The translations under genes and the position numbers were made by a program. This document shows, one piece after another, positions 59,509 through 64,000 of a DNA stretch of 64,000 nucleotides. Location: assembly GCA_903813345.2 (NCBI GenBank), contig CAIIXF020000001.1:48437885-48501884 (forward strand), given 5' to 3'. The stretch comes from Owenia fusiformis (taxonomy: Eukaryota; Annelida; Polychaeta; Sabellida; Oweniidae). The stretch's first letter is position 1. Every line of letters begins with the position of its first letter. The notes beneath the pieces were generated by a model, which was not told where the DNA came from, did not search any database, and was given only the letters and a program-made list of their open reading frames with translations.

Positions 59509-60750
59509 GGAAGTGAGAAAATAAAAGGGAAATGCAATAAGATGTACTTTCAAAAACATTAAATAACAAGTGATCAGACCGAAATGAATTCGCGGAATTT
59601 TTACAGGACAAGATGGAGCGGACAAGAGGGTAGGCTGTACATCTAACGTAACAGTTTGAATACCAAAGTTCACTTCACCTACCATCTAAATTGCAAATTG
59701 TTTTTGGGTGTCCTCATTTTTTGTATTCTAACAATCATTCGCCCATAAATGTCTATCTTTATTCGGCCATAAGGCTTATTATACAGATGACCCCAAAAAT
59801 ATGTCTTCACTTTTGAAATAATTTTGTCAGTCATGGTTGGTTTTTCTTGTGTCGAGGCGTGACTCAACGATAAAGTATTCAACTATGGAGCAGACAGTGA
59901 AGTAGCAGTTACCGGTTAGTAAGCGACATTGCTCTCTGTTGTTCAAAATCCAAAAATGCTGATTTTAAAGTTTCGTCTTTCTTAAAGCAAGATTGGCGAG
60001 AGAGTCAAACTAGCTGGTTAAGACATACTGAAATTAACTGAAGTGATCTTACGCCACCTTGTTAATTTGCAATCGCGTAGTTTGTGAATCAAATCATTCG
60101 GGGTCAGCCTGTAAATGTGAAGTGTAGGTCCTTCTAGCCATTGATTCTTTTAAATACTTAATTGTAAGTAAAAAGGCGATTTTATTATCACATTTACAAT
60201 ACATAAATAAGTCTTTATTTCACTCTGAAAATCATATCACACACTACACTGGACGTATTTCTTATCTCTGTTAATAAAACAGAGTAGTAAAACTGATCCT
60301 TCTTGAAAGTCTTGAGTCTAGACTCCATGTCTATGAAACTGTTATAGAATGCCAGCAAGCTTTTCATCAATTAAATGCAACTGTATGTGGCAGTGTTCAG
60401 TCAGGCACAAATAAGTTTAGATTATCATTCACGTTGGGAATGAAATTAGAATACTATAGATGACGCTACAGACACCATAGACAACAGGCAATAGAAGACC
60501 CCGACAAGATGGGTAGGGGTGAAAACACAGACGTCAGTGATGAATGGGTAACTCGGGCAGCTAAGGCGACATATAATATCTCGTCCTACTTTAGATATTT
60601 GGATTTATTTCTGGAATAAAAAAAAATCAGTGAGTACGGTATGTTATTAAGCATATCTATTTATTTATCTCAGGGATAAATCTCTTAGTGAACGGATGAA
60701 AATTTATGGGCATCTTATCTTGAATTTAAATGTTGACATAATTTAAGTCA
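59509..60750. other. Intergenic DNA between convergent ACOT7 and arginine kinase genes
   Basis: About 1.2 kb. AATAAA at 59520-59525 on the plus strand lies only 12 nt after the ACOT7 stop. TTTATT at 60214-60219 is an AATAAA for the minus strand, about 530 nt after the arginine kinase stop. No gene seen. Confidence 0.5.
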
Positions 60751-63476
60751 TCAAACCTTTGCGGCCTCGAGTTCCTTTTCTCTTTCGATGATTTTAAGGA
60801 CACCATCAGCCATCTCTTTAACGGCCTGGTACTCGGTAAGTCCGAGACGACGTTTGTTAGATACATCGTACACACCACCTACAGACTCTGTGTGTTCACC
60901 GTGGATACCTAGAAACAAAAGCGTGTGTTATGTGTTTTTAATGTTACTCCCTGTTCTACTAACGCAATAGAGGACGCTTCATGCAAAGGTGGTTCATGCA
61001 TCCTTAGTTCAAGGTTATTTCAACCATTTGTCAACATAAAGTTATCTCTTCCAATTTGTAGCCCAACCCAAGTGATCTCAACCATTTATCAAGTTAATTT
61101 ATCTCAACCATTTGCCAATCCAGTCCAAGTGATCTTAATTCAACCGAAGTTACCTCAAGTATTTGTCCACTCAAACCCAAGTGATCTCAGTCATTTGTCA
61201 ACCCGTATAAAAGTATATTAATCCAATTGATCTTTTCTAACCCAACCCAAATGATCTCAACAATTTGTCAACCCATCTGAAATCAACCCATTGTCAACCC
61301 AACCCGAGTGATCTTAAACATTTGTCAACCCATCGGAAGTTCTTGCAAACATTTTTTATAAAGGCCCGGTAATCTCATACGTTTTCCAATTCAAACAAAT
61401 ATGTAAATAGCAACCATTTGTTGAATGTTTTTCCCTTGGTCAACGTAACGCTAGTCTTTTGCCAAAGCAACGCTGACGCTACTCCGAATCTGTTCCATGA
61501 CAAATTACCTCGGGGCTGGAGATGTAGTTTGGCACAGAAGTCTTGGAAATCAGGCTGTGCGGCCAGAAGGGGGATCCTGACGTGGACACTGGCACGGAGG
61601 GTGGTTCCCAAGTTGGTTGGGCAGAAAGTAAGGTAACCCAAACGGTTGTTCTTGGCAAATGGTACTTTGCTCTCCAAGTGCTTGATGCCCTGTAAAATGA
61701 TTAGGCACAAGTAGAATTCTAGCAACTGATGATATTAATACGTTTTTATCTCACAAATGAATTTCTGTACGTGTTAAATGCAATTTTATCGGTTTCAAAG
61801 ATAATTTTATTTTATATGAGGCTGAGCAGCCGTAGATTTACGATCATTGGTACTTACAGCAATGAGCCTCTTGTAGACCTGTCCAAGATTGCCTCCCATC
61901 TGCATGGAGATGATTCTAATGTGGTCCTCCTCGTTACACCATACCAAGAAGGTCTTGTCGGCGTTATGGAAGATACCCCTGGATGCTGGCCAGTCGCGGT
62001 AACCACCAGCAGCTCTCAAGAATCTAAACAACACAGAATCAACTATATACAATATTGATCCGTACCATTTGCAAAAACTTATTACTACCAGCCTCTGGGT
62101 TCTACTTTCCTTTTATAGTACTCTCACAAGCTTTAGATAAAGAAGGACTCTGATAATTCAGAATGGCAAAATCCAATTATCTTAACATATTGCCATTTCC
62201 TAGTTATACATCAACGTCACTCAAAAGGAATACACCAATCGTAATCTTTAATATTTTCTCGGAGAGTCGGACCCTAAGACCGAGCCTTGAGATATATCAA
62301 AATACTTTGACATTGGATGCCACCATGTCAAATATGTATTTTCCTGCAAACAAACAAAAATTAAAATTAAACAACAAACGAGCACTTACCTATCGTGGTC
62401 GTTGAAGAGGAAATGATCTTCGGTAAGCTGTTTCTGAACCGCAGGAGTCATGCCGGTCAAGGGGAAATATGTTCCTTTGTGTTCACCGGTGAATGTCTTG
62501 AATGCCTCAACAACCTTTCCTTCCATCTCAGCACGATCCTAAAGTAAATCATAGCACGAGTGAACATGTAAACGTATAAGTCGTAAATTACACGATTTCA
62601 TTGTATTGAACTAAGTCTCGCATCAATTCCTTTGTACCCCATTTTACACACTTCCTCCATTGGGGATCCAGGGACTTTATGTTGTAAGAGTATTTGTATC
62701 TTACCGCTGTTTTGATGGTTGGTGGAAAGGCGTAGCCGCTACATGATCTTCCTACACGGACTCTGGTGGAGACGACATACTTGTTTCCTGGATCAACGTC
62801 ACCAAATCCAAGGTTATCCATATCACCGAACTGCCCTGCAGGGGGGTGCTTCACTTCACTCTTGTGGTAGTCAGCGATGATGGGGTCGAAGGCGTCCTGG
62901 AATACATCGTAGGCCTCAGGGTCACAGGCGTAAATACCAGTTCCAGAGTCAAGGTTCTCCACTCCTGAAATTACATTTTGACCATCAAAATTACACGAAA
63001 AAACTATTTTTAAAAATTCACATCTACGCAAGATTCGTTCATTGTTGACTAAAATACAAGACAAGATACCAGAAGATAATTTATATACTCAGCTTTAACT
63101 TCCAAAGTATAAACGTTTGGCAAATAGAATCTCGATGGATAGTCTAGCCACAAGCCCTTGTTCCATCCTCTGACTAGGCCTACTTGATGAATAAAGACCA
63201 TTCATCAGATTCCCTCTTTCTTTATCTTCTGCTTGTGAGAGATATGCTCTCTTCAAGACATAGAAGAGACTGTGAAATCCACAACGGATAAAGGTATAAC
63301 AAAACCCATAACTCTGTTTAATACTCACCCGATCTTATACAGTCAGCAAGTGTTCCGTTCAATTTTGTCTTTGTGTTCTTATATTTGTCCCACACAGCCT
63401 GAGTGACGTGCTTCTTCATAAGAGACTTGCAGTCCTTGGCAGGACTCAGCTTGGCCCATAATTGATCAGCATCAGC
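60751..63476 (-). CDS. AK: Arginine kinase (phosphagen kinase), 5' end missing
   Basis: Exons in transcript order: 63329-63476, 62705-62964, 62390-62538, 61858-62023, 61509-61689, 60751-60908. They give 353 residues in phase, against about 355 for a typical arginine kinase, so only the initiator and a few residues are missing, on an exon upstream. The enzyme moves phosphate between ATP and arginine to buffer ATP. Visible features: N-terminal helical domain ([10 protein letters not shown]...CKSLMKKH), the short guanidino-specificity loop ([17 protein letters not shown]) usual for arginine kinase, nucleotide-binding [14 protein letters not shown] with the catalytic Glu, and CPTNLGTT with the reactive Cys. 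C terminus is [15 protein letters not shown]...EAAKV. Only one kinase domain is seen. Taurocyamine or other guanidino specificity cannot be excluded by eye. Codons are markedly richer in G/C than in neighbouring genes. Confidence 0.92.
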
Positions 63477-64000
63477 CTGAAATGGATCATCAGTTGTTAT
63501 ATGATGCCCCGGGTATGATGCATGAACAACGGTTGGTATCGTAAGGGAATTTCCTTTGAATGAGGCATTGTCCAGAGCGCAACTGTCAAATTCCAAATCT
63601 TACGTAAAGGTTTAAAAACGCATCTATAGATAATTTGGGTTCCATAGCCTGTACATTCTATTGGAATCCCTCTCCTAAGGATCAGTAAAGGGGGACTCAT
63701 AAATTAGAAGGGTATAAAGGTATTTCAAACATGAGATTTTTTGGGGGGTGGGGGTATTGAGGCTGTGGGGTTTGTGGTTGGAAGGGTAATCGGAAAATAT
63801 AGTACAGTGATCATAATACCATATAAACCACTAGATTTACGAAGACGTATATATACACACCACAGGAAAGACAAAAATAACACGGCTACATAAGCTCAAT
63901 AACCCGATAACGAAGAAAAGGTCAGTTTCGAAATTGAGTTCTATTTGTAAATTAGTATCTCGGCTCTCTGTAAACAACTTCCGAGGGCTCATCATATTTT
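63477..64000. other. Probable first intron of the arginine kinase gene
   Basis: The acceptor CCATTTCAG precedes the first visible exon. Reading on without splicing gives an in-frame ATG at 63594-63596, but the added residues do not look like an arginine kinase N terminus. I found no convincing start exon before the window edge. Confidence 0.4.

Noticed and set aside
63318-63596. Unspliced arginine kinase start at the ATG of 63594-63596
   Set aside because: The extra residues before ADADQLW do not resemble an arginine kinase N terminus, and a clear acceptor CCATTTCAG precedes GCTGATGC.

Overview
The window is animal nuclear DNA. It is AT-rich, has introns with GT/AG junctions, and is packed with small DNA-transposon relics. 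I read it as a marine invertebrate, probably a lophotrochozoan such as a mollusc. Reasons are an arginine kinase rather than a creatine kinase, a single ERBIN/LRRC7-type LAP gene, one LPP/TRIP6/zyxin-type LIM gene, and the style of repeats. The species is inference. No rRNA, tRNA, CRISPR array or bacterial operon was recognised.

Layout. (1) 1-4.8 kb: no gene, two inverted-repeat elements and a promoter-like motif cluster near 0.5-0.65 kb. (2) 4952-22472, minus strand: a complete 20-exon LAP gene (16 leucine-rich repeats, long disordered middle, one C-terminal PDZ), 1585 residues. Its exon phases close without error. (3) 22.5-40.4 kb: a gene-free interval between two divergent genes. It holds a family of Mutator-like MITEs with 9-bp target duplications, a hAT-like element nested in an older repeat, and an 0.8-kb inverted-repeat element. 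(4) 40494-50363, plus strand: an LPP/zyxin-type gene with three LIM domains, 455 residues. (5) 50.4-56.6 kb: its 3' UTR and intergenic DNA with a mariner-like element. (6) 56601-59508, plus strand: an ACOT7-type acyl-CoA thioesterase with two hotdog domains, 412 residues. (7) 60751-63476, minus strand: arginine kinase lacking only its first few residues, tail to tail with ACOT7.

The most unusual object is in the last intron of the LIM gene. A 36-bp minisatellite (about 23 uniform and roughly 8 older units, 49.14-50.27 kb) was amplified from the 3' splice junction of the last exon. Every uniform unit carries its own AG acceptor and 12 open codons in the exon's frame. Splicing into any unit would therefore add a multiple of 12 residues inside LIM3. 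Other points of interest are a 9-nt candidate microexon, a 60-nt candidate cassette exon and a Tyr/Asn/His-rich exon in the LAP gene, a possible dual-acylation N terminus on that protein, and several mariner-like elements turned into long palindromes.

The genes are not functionally linked as a pathway. The LAP and LIM proteins both act at adhesion/cortex sites in other animals; ACOT7 and arginine kinase are soluble metabolic enzymes.
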